Assembly (NCBI GenBank): GCA_965216695.1
Contig: OZ244212.1
Location: 2,108,001-2,172,000, forward strand
Length of the DNA: 64,000 nt
Direction: 5' to 3'
From: G965216695 sp965216695
Lineage (GTDB): Bacteria > Pseudomonadota > Gammaproteobacteria > Pseudomonadales > Azotimanducaceae
Below are positions 26,747 to 34,892 of the stretch, in pieces; the first letter of the stretch is position 1, and the number at the start of each line of letters is the position of its first letter. The notes below the pieces were generated by a model. The model was not told the DNA's origin. It ran no database searches and was given only the letters and a program-made list of their open reading frames with translations. Made by a program: the position numbers and the translations under genes.

Positions 26747-27585
26747 CCGCCTTCGCTTCCCACGCCGTAACCCGCCTCGCGAATCAGCGCGCGTGCGTCA
26801 TTGCTCGAAAGATACTCGAAGAAGGCTTCCGCCGTGACGTTGCCGGCCGCGTTCACCAACAGCACGCCGTCTTGTTGAACCTCGGGATACGCAACAGCAG
26901 GTACCGGAACGTATTGTGCGGCGTCGATCCCCGCCGCAAGCACCTGGGACAATGCAACAAACCCCAGATCCGCATTACCCGTCTGCACGAGCGCAAACGC
27001 TTGCGCTACGTTCTCGACATAGACACGCCGCGTAGCGACCGGATCGGACGCGACCGTTGCAAGGTATTCCTCCGCCGCGCGGCCATAAGGTGCGAGGCTG
27101 GGGTTTGCGAGCGCTATCGTGCGCACGGCGGGCGAAACCGGAACGTCACGCGTCCACTGAGTAAATCCCACGCGCGCAAGAATGGTGAGGCGGCCGTTCG
27201 CATAAGTAATTCGCTTGCCCGGAAGTACCAGCGACTCGGCCTCGAGCCGCCGCGGCCGTTCCTGATCTGCAGCGAGAAACACGTGATAAGGCGCGCCATG
27301 CACAATCTGCGCATACAGCTTTCCGGTGGAACCCGACGATACGACGACGGGCCCACCCGTAGCCGCCTCGAACCGCGTCGCCAATAGCCGGGCGGTTTCC
27401 GAAAAGTTGGCCGCCACCGCGACAAGGGCGCGCGGTTGTTCCCCCGCCAACGCAATGGCTGCCGCCTGCGGCCGCTCGGACGCCACCGCAGCGACGCCCA
27501 ACAACACACAGAGCCCGGCGCATAGAAGTCGAGCGGCGCTCACTGCGTCTTGCAACATGCAATCGCATCGAACACTGGCACGCAT
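26743..27585 (-). CDS. modA: Molybdate-binding periplasmic protein ModA
   Basis: This encodes 280 residues with the upstream ATG; a second ATG nine codons later (27558) is equally plausible. A signal peptide (LLCAGLCVLLGVAAVASE) precedes the binding fold. Ligand-contact words are present: VAVAANFSETA near the start, SSGSTGKLYAQI, and GNADLGFVALSQVLA. It captures molybdate or tungstate in the periplasm for ModBC. Its start overlaps the end of the upstream arsR-type gene, so all four genes form one operon. Confidence 0.92.
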   Translation of the reverse strand: MRASVRCDCMLQDAVSAARLLCAGLCVLLGVAAVASERPQAAAIALAGEQPRALVAVAANFSETARLLATRFEAATGGPVVVSSGSTGKLYAQIVHGAPYHVFLAADQERPRRLEAESLVLPGKRITYANGRLTILARVGFTQWTRDVPVSPAVRTIALANPSLAPYGRAAEEYLATVASDPVATRRVYVENVAQAFALVQTGNADLGFVALSQVLAAGIDAAQYVPVPAVAYPEVQQDGVLLVNAAGNVTAEAFFEYLSSNDARALIREAGYGVGSEGG

Positions 27586-27914
27586 ATCGTACTGTCACCA
27601 AGACAGCAATCGGCCATCAGAAACAACAACAGCCCCTGCGTGTGCTCGTAGTCTGCACTGTAGCGAATCGATCGGCCGTCCCGGAGCGTCTTCGCGAGGC
27701 CCGCGCGGGCAAGAACGCCAAGGTGCGCTGACATTGTGTTCTGCCGCACACCAAGGCGCTCACCGATTTCGCCCGCGGGCAGCCCGGATGCGCCGGCACT
27801 GATCAAGAGGCGAAACACGTCCAGGCGCGTTGCCTGCGACAACGCTGCGAACGCGTCCAACGCTTGCTGACTGTCCAACGCCCGCGGCTCTACCGCTTCT
27901 CTGCTACTGCCCAT
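27540..27914 (-). CDS. ArsR-family transcriptional regulator
   Basis: This encodes 124 residues from ATG 27914. The winged helix-turn-helix is clear (LRLLISAGASGLPAGEIGER-like region, then VRQNTMSAHLGVLARAGL and RDGRSIRYSAD). The C-terminal tail carries DCCLGDSTIC and later ACC, a cluster like the As(III)-binding cysteines of some ArsR proteins. It is the first gene of an operon with modABC, where the usual regulator would be ModE. An inverted repeat ATCGA-N6-TCGAT at 27941-27956 just upstream is a candidate operator. Confidence 0.88.
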   Translation of the reverse strand: MGSSREAVEPRALDSQQALDAFAALSQATRLDVFRLLISAGASGLPAGEIGERLGVRQNTMSAHLGVLARAGLAKTLRDGRSIRYSADYEHTQGLLLFLMADCCLGDSTICVPVFDAIACCKTQ

Positions 27915-27940
27915 CCCTATTACATCCGGCAATCCAATAC

Positions 27941-27956
27941 ATCGAGGATCATCGAT
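27941..27956. promoter_or_regulatory. Candidate ArsR operator
   Basis: The inverted repeat ATCGA, 6 bases, TCGAT lies 27 bases upstream of the arsR start in the 115-base divergent region shared with the amidase operon. Position and symmetry fit autoregulation. No experimental support. Confidence 0.4.
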
Positions 27957-28029
27957 TCCCGAATCCTTCGCAACCGCCCCCGGCGGAACGGTTCTGGTAC
28001 GCTGCGCGAACGAATTCGGGAGGCCGAGC

Positions 28030-29463
28030 ATGAACTTTTCCGACTACGCCGCGTGCGACGCGACCGCGCTGGCTGAACTGATTGCCAACCGCGAAGTGTC
28101 TGCAAGCGAGGTCGCGGACGCTGCGCGCGGCGCAATCGAAACACTCAATCCCTCGTTGAATGCGGTCCTCGCAACGGTTGAAGATCAACCTTACGACAAC
28201 GACGGTCCTTTCAGCGGCGTCCCGTTTCTGATCAAGGAACTCATTATTCAGGCGCGCGGTGCGCCCTGCCGCGCCGGCTCCCGCGCGCAGACCGATGCCC
28301 TGTCTTCCGCGGACGATTCGTTGATGCAGCGATTCCGCGGCGCAGGACTGCACCTGATCGGAACGACGCAGACCCCGGAGTTCGGCTACAACGCCACCAC
28401 CGAGCCACAGGCCTTCGGCCCCGCCCACAATCCATGGCAGCCGGGTTTCAGCCCCGGCGGGTCGAGCGGCGGTTCCGGCGCCGCGGTTGCGGCAGGCATG
28501 GTGCCGATCGCACACGCCAACGACGGCGGCGGAAGCATCCGTATTCCCGCATCGTGCAACGGCCTCGTGGGCTTGAAACCCTCACGCGATCGCATACCTT
28601 CGGGACCCTACGCGTCCGATCCTCTGCTGGGGCATGCGATCGACTTCGCCGTAACACGCTCGGTTCGCGATAGCGCAACGCTTCTGGATTCGGTCGCCGG
28701 ACCCGATACGGGCGCGCCCCACCTCATCCAGCCGCCCAACCGGCACTTCAGCGACTGGGCCGGCGCCAGCCCGGTGCCGTGTCGCGTCGCGTTCCTGCAC
28801 ACAACGCCGTTCGGAACGCCGCTGCACGAGGAATGCGAGCAGGCGCTGCGCCGCACGAGAAATCTGCTCCAGGATCTGGGGCATGACATCGACGATGACT
28901 TCGCCCTGCAGTTGGATTTCGATGAGTTTACGCAGAACATTCACCGCATCTGGTGCACATCGTTGGCTGCCACCGTCACGGCACTCTCCCGTCGCAGCGA
29001 CCATCGTCCTGATACCGACAAGTTCGAAGCCGTAACGCTCGCGTGTGCCGAGGACGGCCGGCGCATGAGCGCGCTGGACCTGTTGGCGTCGCTCGACTAC
29101 GTAAACCGCATATCGCGCATGACCGCTTCCGCGTTCGCGACGATCGACGTGCTGGTAACAACGACGCTGGCTACGCCGCCCGCACAACATGGGCATCTCA
29201 ACCAGAACGACCCAACGCTCTCCGCGATGGACTGGACCCGCCAGACGTTCGAATACGCGCCCAACACGCCGTTGTTCAACAGCACCGGGCAGCCCGCAAT
29301 ATCCCTGCCCCTGCACTGGAGCGCCGACGGACTCCCCGTTGGCGTACAACTCGTTGCTGCGCTCGGCGAAGAAGGGTTGCTGTTGAATCTTGCAGCACAA
29401 CTGGAAGACGCATCCGGATGGCGCGCGCACCAGCAATCGCTGATCGAACGCCTCACGCCGTGA
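28030..29463 (+). CDS. Amidase (amidase-signature family)
   Basis: This encodes 477 residues. The Ser-cisSer-Lys triad is visible: Lys69 in PFLIKE, the Gly/Ser-rich SPGGSSGGSGAA (cis-Ser about 146) and the nucleophile Ser169 in GGGSIRIPAS. It hydrolyses amide bonds of unknown substrate. The C-terminal half carries the usual NTPLFNSTGQPAISLPL region. It heads an operon in which each gene overlaps the next (GTGA with soxC). Its start is 115 bases from the divergent arsR gene. Confidence 0.92.
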   Translation: MNFSDYAACDATALAELIANREVSASEVADAARGAIETLNPSLNAVLATVEDQPYDNDGPFSGVPFLIKELIIQARGAPCRAGSRAQTDALSSADDSLMQRFRGAGLHLIGTTQTPEFGYNATTEPQAFGPAHNPWQPGFSPGGSSGGSGAAVAAGMVPIAHANDGGGSIRIPASCNGLVGLKPSRDRIPSGPYASDPLLGHAIDFAVTRSVRDSATLLDSVAGPDTGAPHLIQPPNRHFSDWAGASPVPCRVAFLHTTPFGTPLHEECEQALRRTRNLLQDLGHDIDDDFALQLDFDEFTQNIHRIWCTSLAATVTALSRRSDHRPDTDKFEAVTLACAEDGRRMSALDLLASLDYVNRISRMTASAFATIDVLVTTTLATPPAQHGHLNQNDPTLSAMDWTRQTFEYAPNTPLFNSTGQPAISLPLHWSADGLPVGVQLVAALGEEGLLLNLAAQLEDASGWRAHQQSLIERLTP

Positions 29464-30710
29464 CGGATCAAGACGTAGCGGGCAACGGTTTGCTGAGTCG
29501 GCGGGTGCTGCTCGCGGGTGCTGCCGCCGCCGGAGCAGTGCCGATTCTGCAGGCAGCGCCAGCGCCGAGCGCCGGTCGACCCGAGCCTATGCAACGTCCT
29601 GGTACCGGGATGACACCATACGGCAAGCCCGGCCCCGATGCCGCTCACGTTGTACGCGAACGCATCGTGTCACAACCGGGCACCACCGGAAGTGGCGCGT
29701 CGAGCACGCCGCTGCAGCACCTGGAGGGCACGATCACGCCCAGTGGACTGCACTTTGAACGCCATCACAGCGGCGTTCCCGCGATCAGCGCCAACCGCCA
29801 CCGGCTACTCATCCACGGGTTGGTCGACCGGCCGCTGACGTTCGACATGGCATCCCTCAGTCGTTACCCAAGGGTTTCGCGACACTATTTTCTGGAGTGT
29901 TCGGGCAACAGCGGTTTGCAGCTGGCACCGGAACCGCCGGATATGACCTGCGGCGAGTTGCACGGTCTGGTTTCCGGTAGTGAATGGAGCGGCGTACCAC
30001 TGCATGTTCTGTTGAACGAAGCAGGCGTGAGCGACGTCGCTCGGTGGATTGTGGCCGAGGGCGCCGACGCGGCAGCAATGAACCGCAGCATGCCGCTCGA
30101 GAAAGCGCTGGACGACGTGCTGCTCGCGACACACCAGAACGGCGAACCGCTCCGTCCCGAGAACGGCTATCCGTTGCGACTGTTCGTCCCCGGCTGGGAA
30201 GGCAACCTGAGCATCAAGTGGCTGCGACGTCTTGAGGTGACCACCCACCCCGCGATGAGCCGTGAAGAAACGTCGAAGTATTCGGATCTGATGCCCGACG
30301 GCAGCGCACAGTTGTTCACCTTTCCGATGGACGTGAAATCTGTGATCACGAGTCCCTCGCCGCAGCGGCATCTGCATACGCAGGGCGTCTACCAGATCTC
30401 CGGTCTCGCCTGGAGCGGCGCGGGCCGGATTCGCCGCGTCGAGGTTACCGCCGACGGTGGGCGAACGTGGGCAGACGCACTTCTGGACGAACCGGTGTTG
30501 CCGCACCATCTGACGCGCTTTCGGATCGCGTGGCGCTGGAACGGCGCGCCGAGCGTTCTCGCTTCCCGTGCAACCGACGAACACGGCGACCGGCAACCAC
30601 CGCGTGAAGAAATGATGGCCCATCGCGCCCGCGCCAACTTCTATCACGTAAACGCCATCGCTGCCTGGCGGGTCGGCGCCGACGGTAGCCTGCGCAATAC
30701 CTATGTCTGA
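29460..30710 (+). CDS. soxC: SoxC-type molybdopterin sulfite/sulfane dehydrogenase
   Basis: This encodes 416 residues from a GTG overlapping the amidase stop. A Tat signal (SRRVLL at 13-18, then an Ala-rich core) predicts folded export with the cofactor. The Moco-ligand Cys147 lies in FLECSGNS, and VPGWEGNLSIKWLRRLEV plus the dimerisation-domain AWSGAGRIRRVEVTADGG match SoxC/sulfite oxidase. There is no heme domain, as in SoxC. SoxCD oxidises protein-bound sulfane sulfur; related SorA oxidises sulfite. The next gene encodes the cytochrome partner. Adjacent modABC would supply molybdate. Confidence 0.88.
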   Translation: MTDQDVAGNGLLSRRVLLAGAAAAGAVPILQAAPAPSAGRPEPMQRPGTGMTPYGKPGPDAAHVVRERIVSQPGTTGSGASSTPLQHLEGTITPSGLHFERHHSGVPAISANRHRLLIHGLVDRPLTFDMASLSRYPRVSRHYFLECSGNSGLQLAPEPPDMTCGELHGLVSGSEWSGVPLHVLLNEAGVSDVARWIVAEGADAAAMNRSMPLEKALDDVLLATHQNGEPLRPENGYPLRLFVPGWEGNLSIKWLRRLEVTTHPAMSREETSKYSDLMPDGSAQLFTFPMDVKSVITSPSPQRHLHTQGVYQISGLAWSGAGRIRRVEVTADGGRTWADALLDEPVLPHHLTRFRIAWRWNGAPSVLASRATDEHGDRQPPREEMMAHRARANFYHVNAIAAWRVGADGSLRNTYV

Positions 30711-31335
30711 GTCGACCGTCGCCTACCGGCGTTGTATGGCCACCTGGCCCGTGCTGGTAGCGTTATGCTTTCCCGGCGGCGTCTGGGCAAACGACCGCGG
30801 CGGACTGATGAATCCCGGCGACGAAACCGCATCGCCGCTACTCGGTTCCGACGCCACGGCAGAGTCCATCGCGCGTCAGTCGATTACCGTGTACCCTGAC
30901 GGAACCGGTCTGCCCAACGGCTCCGGCTCTGTAGCGGACGGCGCGCACCTTTACCAGCAACACTGCCGAGCGTGCCACGGCGAGCGCGGCCGCGGCGGCC
31001 CCAACGATGCTCTCGCGGGCGGCACATTGAACGCAACACCGCCTGTCCGCACGATCGGAAGCTACTGGCCGCACGCAACCACGGTGTTCGACTACGTACG
31101 TCGCGCCATGCCGTACACAGCGCCCGGCTCGCTCACAGACAACGAGGCGTACGCCCTCACCGCGTATCTGTTACACATCAACGACGTATTGGACGCCGAC
31201 GCCGTGTTGAACGCGGCCGGCATCCACGCCATTCAGATGCCGAATGCCGACGGATTCACGCACGCCTACACAGCACCGCACCATGAAGTAGATGGAGCAC
31301 GTGCAGATTCTGCGCACAATTCGGAGCACCCATGA
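30703..31335 (+). CDS. SoxD-like c-type cytochrome
   Basis: This encodes 210 residues. A signal peptide (WPVLVALCFPGGVWA) is followed by one heme-binding site CRACH (88-92) in HCRACHGERGRGG. A distal Met is likely in RRAMPYTAPGSL, with SLTDNEAYALTAYLLHIN as the conserved C-terminal helix. It accepts electrons from the SoxC-type enzyme, whose stop codon it overlaps. It is shorter than the diheme SoxD of classical systems, so it is better called a monoheme SoxD-like or SorB-like partner. Confidence 0.85.
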   Translation: MSESTVAYRRCMATWPVLVALCFPGGVWANDRGGLMNPGDETASPLLGSDATAESIARQSITVYPDGTGLPNGSGSVADGAHLYQQHCRACHGERGRGGPNDALAGGTLNATPPVRTIGSYWPHATTVFDYVRRAMPYTAPGSLTDNEAYALTAYLLHINDVLDADAVLNAAGIHAIQMPNADGFTHAYTAPHHEVDGARADSAHNSEHP

Positions 31336-31793
31336 GTGTGGAAGACAATCGGCGCCTGGTGGAGCGCTGGTACGCGGCCCTGGCCGCCGGTGATTTCGAA
31401 ACGTTGTTCGATCTGCACGATGACGACGTGGTGTACAACATGGTGGGCAATACCCCGGTTTCGGGACGCCTGTACGGCAAGGAGGCCTGCTGCAACGGCA
31501 TGATCACGCAGAAACTGCTGGAAAAACTCGTTCCGGGCGAGTTTCAGTTCGCCCGCGAGTGGACGATCGTTGCCGCGGAGGGCGAACGCGTGGTCGGGTT
31601 GATGCGGGGCGGCGGACCGACGGTCAATGGCGGCGACTACACGCAGACCTACTGCGAGATTTTCACAATCCGGGACGGCCGCATCGTAGAGATGCACAAC
31701 TTCTTCGATACCGTTTTGGTAGAACAGTGTTTGTTCGACAATCCGCTGGTGACTCCGGAGACGCCGGTGGACGAACCGTTCAGGATCAGCTGA
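31332..31793 (+). CDS. SnoaL-like / NTF2-fold protein
   Basis: This encodes 153 residues. The pattern NRRLVERWYAALAAGDFETL followed by LFDLHDDDVVYNMVG and a C-terminal FTIRDGRIVEMHNFFDT is typical of SnoaL-like NTF2 proteins. The ATG overlaps the previous stop (ATGA), making it the fourth gene of the amidase-soxC-soxD operon. It lacks a signal peptide while its operon partners are exported, so it probably acts with the cytosolic amidase. Reaction unknown. Confidence 0.85.
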   Translation: MSVEDNRRLVERWYAALAAGDFETLFDLHDDDVVYNMVGNTPVSGRLYGKEACCNGMITQKLLEKLVPGEFQFAREWTIVAAEGERVVGLMRGGGPTVNGGDYTQTYCEIFTIRDGRIVEMHNFFDTVLVEQCLFDNPLVTPETPVDEPFRIS

Positions 31794-31826
31794 TGCAATT
31801 TCAAAGCACGCGGTCGTCGGGCGGGG

Positions 31827-32642
31827 TCAGCCGATCACCGGAAACTGCGCACTGTCCAATGGATCGCCCGCCGACAGGTCTGGATTGAGGATCGGCTGGC
31901 TGACGCCAAGCCGCGGGTCGTAGACCACGTCGTCACCCGTGTAGCGCACCGCGTACCCGCGCCGCCGATCGCGGACGGACAAGTTACCGGGCGAACCATG
32001 CACCGTCATCGCGTGAAATGCGAAGACATCGCCCGGCTCCAGATCCCAGGAAACGATGTCGTACGCGTCGCGATCGGACTCGATATCGGGTATGGGTTCA
32101 TAGTCCGGGTTGCGCTCGTACGCGTTGATCGCTTCGGTTACACCGAAGGTTTCCGGTTGAAACCAGCGGTCCCAGCGGTGCGACCCGCGCACAAATTCGA
32201 GCGCGCCCGTTTGCAACGTGGTGGGATCCAAGGCGACCCAGAGCGAGACGACCTGCCAGCCGCGAATGGGCCAATACGGCTGGTCGTTGTGCCAACGTGT
32301 GCGATTCGCGGTCTGCTTTTCCTTCACGAACAGCTGATCGTAGAGCAGATTGAGCTTGTCCGTACGCAGCAGTTGACGTGCGAGCCCGGGCAGCTCCGAC
32401 TGCAAACAGAAGCATTCGAACGCCGCGTCGTGTTGCCACGTGCGAAGGTTGCCGTGAAACCGCCCTCCCTCGGCTTCGTATCCGTGGAAGAACGGGCCGG
32501 GTTCCGCGATGTCGCGTTCGACCGCGTCAGCCAACTGCTTCAACCACTCGGACGACACGGCGTCTCGCAGCACAACCACGCCATCGGCGTCGTACTGATC
32601 CAGGAGTTCCGGTTCGATTGTGCGCAGCTGCGAGTCCGTCAT
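31827..32642 (-). CDS. Phytanoyl-CoA dioxygenase (PhyH) family protein
   Basis: This encodes 271 residues from MTDSQLRTIEP. The Fe(II)-binding HxD is in RTRWHNDQPYWPI, and the distal His is in VFAFHAMTVHGSPGN. The 2-oxoglutarate-binding Arg is near RRRGYAVRYTGDD. These are the features of PhyH-type 2-oxoglutarate-dependent oxygenases, which hydroxylate varied small molecules. An in-frame upstream extension of 26 codons lacks family similarity. The substrate is unknown. Confidence 0.88.
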   Translation of the reverse strand: MTDSQLRTIEPELLDQYDADGVVVLRDAVSSEWLKQLADAVERDIAEPGPFFHGYEAEGGRFHGNLRTWQHDAAFECFCLQSELPGLARQLLRTDKLNLLYDQLFVKEKQTANRTRWHNDQPYWPIRGWQVVSLWVALDPTTLQTGALEFVRGSHRWDRWFQPETFGVTEAINAYERNPDYEPIPDIESDRDAYDIVSWDLEPGDVFAFHAMTVHGSPGNLSVRDRRRGYAVRYTGDDVVYDPRLGVSQPILNPDLSAGDPLDSAQFPVIG

Positions 32643-32722
32643 CGAGATTAGCGGCAACATCCGTACGCAAAAGGGTTGGTGGATAGTGCCACCACGCATT
32701 AGCATCGCGCAATTGTTCACGA

Positions 32723-33244
32723 GTGGGCCGTTGCGTGGCGCGTTTCCACTACTACCGCAACCTGAACGCGACCGACCAGAGAATCTATCGCCAAAGCGAT
32801 GCGGTGGGCGCCGTGCAGCTGACTGATCCGTCGAGGCTTCAACGCCTGATCACGCCGATTGAGCAAAGCCTGCGCGTTGAAAACGCGGATGGCCTCGAAG
32901 CTGCGTGCAACCTGCTCACCACCGCTCTGTGCGACGACCTCAACGTAGAGTACGTGAGCGTTGCCGTGGAAGCCGCCCGGCCCGCGAGCGACACGGAAGA
33001 TCTCTACGGCTTGTACGAACCCGGCGACGCCAGCACCTACGCGGCAATCACCGTGTGGATGTACACCGCGCGGCTACGGAAGGTGGTGGCGTTTCGGACG
33101 TTTCTAAGGACGCTACTGCACGAGTTCTGCCATCATCTGGACTATGAATTGCTCGGCCTCGAAGATTCCTTCCATACGCAGGGGTTCTTCGAGCGCGAGT
33201 CGAGCCTGTTCAAGCAGCTGTTGGAACCGTTGGGGTCAGAGTAA
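32723..33244 (+). CDS. Putative zinc metallopeptidase-like protein (HExxH)
   Basis: This encodes 173 residues from a GTG. The motif LLHEFCHHLDYELLGLEDSFHTQGFF contains HEFCH (133-137) with a downstream His and Glu that could be the third ligand, as in small cytosolic gluzincin-like proteins. The preceding part is mixed alpha/beta. Its last codons (LGSE) and stop lie inside the palindromic repeat at 33232-33284, so the present C-terminus is partly derived from the repeat. Protease activity is inferred only from the motif. Confidence 0.7.
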   Translation: MGRCVARFHYYRNLNATDQRIYRQSDAVGAVQLTDPSRLQRLITPIEQSLRVENADGLEAACNLLTTALCDDLNVEYVSVAVEAARPASDTEDLYGLYEPGDASTYAAITVWMYTARLRKVVAFRTFLRTLLHEFCHHLDYELLGLEDSFHTQGFFERESSLFKQLLEPLGSE

Positions 33245-33284
33245 AGGGACAGATCAAGTTGATCTGTCCCTTTGCTCTGACCCC
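33232..33284. repeat. Mobile palindromic repeat, copy 2
   Basis: Two 26-base arms (33232-33257 and 33259-33284) are complementary except for one T:G pair. The outer sequence matches the copy at 396-460, but the inner part is shorter. It contains the stop codons of both convergent genes: TAA at 33242-33244 on the plus strand and TGA at 33254-33256 on the minus strand. It can also act as a bidirectional terminator hairpin. Confidence 0.9.
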
Positions 33285-34843
33285 ATCGTTCTTCCGAACA
33301 TGCTTTCAACATGCGCACGCGGCAGCGGTTGCGTCAGTTTCGACACAATCAGCGTTGCGAGGACGGAGACGAACTCACCAAGCGCCGCACACGAATACGG
33401 ATTAGGACCTTCGCGATGCAGCCACGCAACGATGTCGTGAAGCACGCCGGGTTGAAACCAGGCGGGGTCCAACAGCCGCATGTGCAGCACCACGAACACA
33501 CCAAACCCGGATAGCAGGCCCGCGAACGCACCATACTTGGTAACACCGCGCCACAACGCGCCAACCACCAGCGGCCCGGCAAACGCAGCCATCATGCCGC
33601 CGTTGCCAATCCATACGATCAGCGCAATGTTCACATCGAGCAGCGCCCACGCCATACCCATACAGATTACGAGCACCACCACGGTGGCGACGCGGCTGAT
33701 AAGCAGGACGCGCTTGTCCAATGCTTCCGCGTCCAGCTTCACATTGAGCTTCGGCACAATCGTGCGCCGGTACAGGTCATTGGCAATGATCTGCGACGAC
33801 GACACCACAAGTCCGTCGGCGGTGCTCATTACCGCAGCCAGTACGCCGACACCGATCAGCGCGGCGAGCCAGGTTGGGAACAGCTCTATGAACAACAACG
33901 GCAGCGACTGATTGGGACTGGCGCCCGGCGCATACAGAGCATCGCCGAGCAATGCTCGCGCAAGCAATCCGCCCAGCCCGAGCATGCCAAGGGTGAGCCC
34001 GAACAGAAACGCCAGGCGAATGAACTGCTTCTGCCCGCCGGTGTCTTTCAACGCCCACAGCTTGTTACCCAGATGGGGCAGAAGCCCGAGCGGCATATGC
34101 GCGAACACAATGGCGGCAATCGACCACCACGAGTGATACAGCGGCGTGCTGGGATTGAGCGGCGTCACCAGATTCGGGTCCTGCGCCTTGAGGCTGGCCT
34201 TCATACCGTCGAACCCGCCATCCACGCCGTAGCCAGCAATAACCATCACAATCACAACGACCGCAAGCAACAGCATCATGAAACCTTGCACACCGTCGGT
34301 CAGAATGTCGGCATGCGCGCCGCCAAGAACCACATAAAAGAGCAGCACCACGGTTGTGATAATCAACGCCCAACCCTGCGACAGGCCCAGCATCGTCTCG
34401 AACATTACGAGACCGGACACCAGTTGACCTGCCAGATAGAAGAACAGCACCAGCGACAAAATCGAAACGAGCACCCGCATGGTGTCCGATTGATAGCGAT
34501 CCCCCAGGTACTCGGGAATGGATCGGTTGCCGAACCGGTTGCCCGCCGTGGCGACCAGCCGCATGCAGATCAACACACCGAAGTAGAGTCCCGCCGGGTA
34601 CAGGAAGTTGCCCCAGTTGGCGGCAAACCCCCACTCGTACGACAGCGCGGGGCTGCCGAGAAAGGTAGCACCGGACGCCGTTGACGCAGCAAATGCGAAC
34701 GCGAGAAACACAGGCCCGTACGAACCCCGAGCCGTAGCGAAATCGTCGGCATGGCGAACGCGACGCTGCGCGACGATGCCAAGCCCCACCATCAGGCCGA
34801 TGTAGAGCACCAGAAAGATCCACGACCAGGTAACCAGCGTCAT
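33254..34843 (-). CDS. Sodium:solute symporter (SSS family)
   Basis: This encodes 529 residues with about 13-14 helices. Motifs of the SSS family are seen: FAFAASTASGATFLGSPALSYEWGF (helix 1-2 region), RFGNRSIPEYLGDRY, VLGGAHADILTDGVQGFMML and AVMSTADGLVVSSSQIIANDLYR (the Na2-site region). It imports an organic solute such as a carboxylate, sugar or amino acid with sodium. The last residues (GSEQRDRST) are encoded by the palindromic repeat, so the native tail has been replaced. Confidence 0.92.
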   Translation of the reverse strand: MTLVTWSWIFLVLYIGLMVGLGIVAQRRVRHADDFATARGSYGPVFLAFAFAASTASGATFLGSPALSYEWGFAANWGNFLYPAGLYFGVLICMRLVATAGNRFGNRSIPEYLGDRYQSDTMRVLVSILSLVLFFYLAGQLVSGLVMFETMLGLSQGWALIITTVVLLFYVVLGGAHADILTDGVQGFMMLLLAVVVIVMVIAGYGVDGGFDGMKASLKAQDPNLVTPLNPSTPLYHSWWSIAAIVFAHMPLGLLPHLGNKLWALKDTGGQKQFIRLAFLFGLTLGMLGLGGLLARALLGDALYAPGASPNQSLPLLFIELFPTWLAALIGVGVLAAVMSTADGLVVSSSQIIANDLYRRTIVPKLNVKLDAEALDKRVLLISRVATVVVLVICMGMAWALLDVNIALIVWIGNGGMMAAFAGPLVVGALWRGVTKYGAFAGLLSGFGVFVVLHMRLLDPAWFQPGVLHDIVAWLHREGPNPYSCAALGEFVSVLATLIVSKLTQPLPRAHVESMFGRTMGSEQRDRST

Positions 34844-34892
34844 CGCTCAGTCATCCGGCCTACCTGCACCAACGCGCGCGCTATCACCGAGG

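Noticed and set aside
29460..31335. A complete Sox thiosulfate-oxidation system
   Set aside because: Only soxC- and soxD-like genes are present. SoxXAYZB are not in the window.
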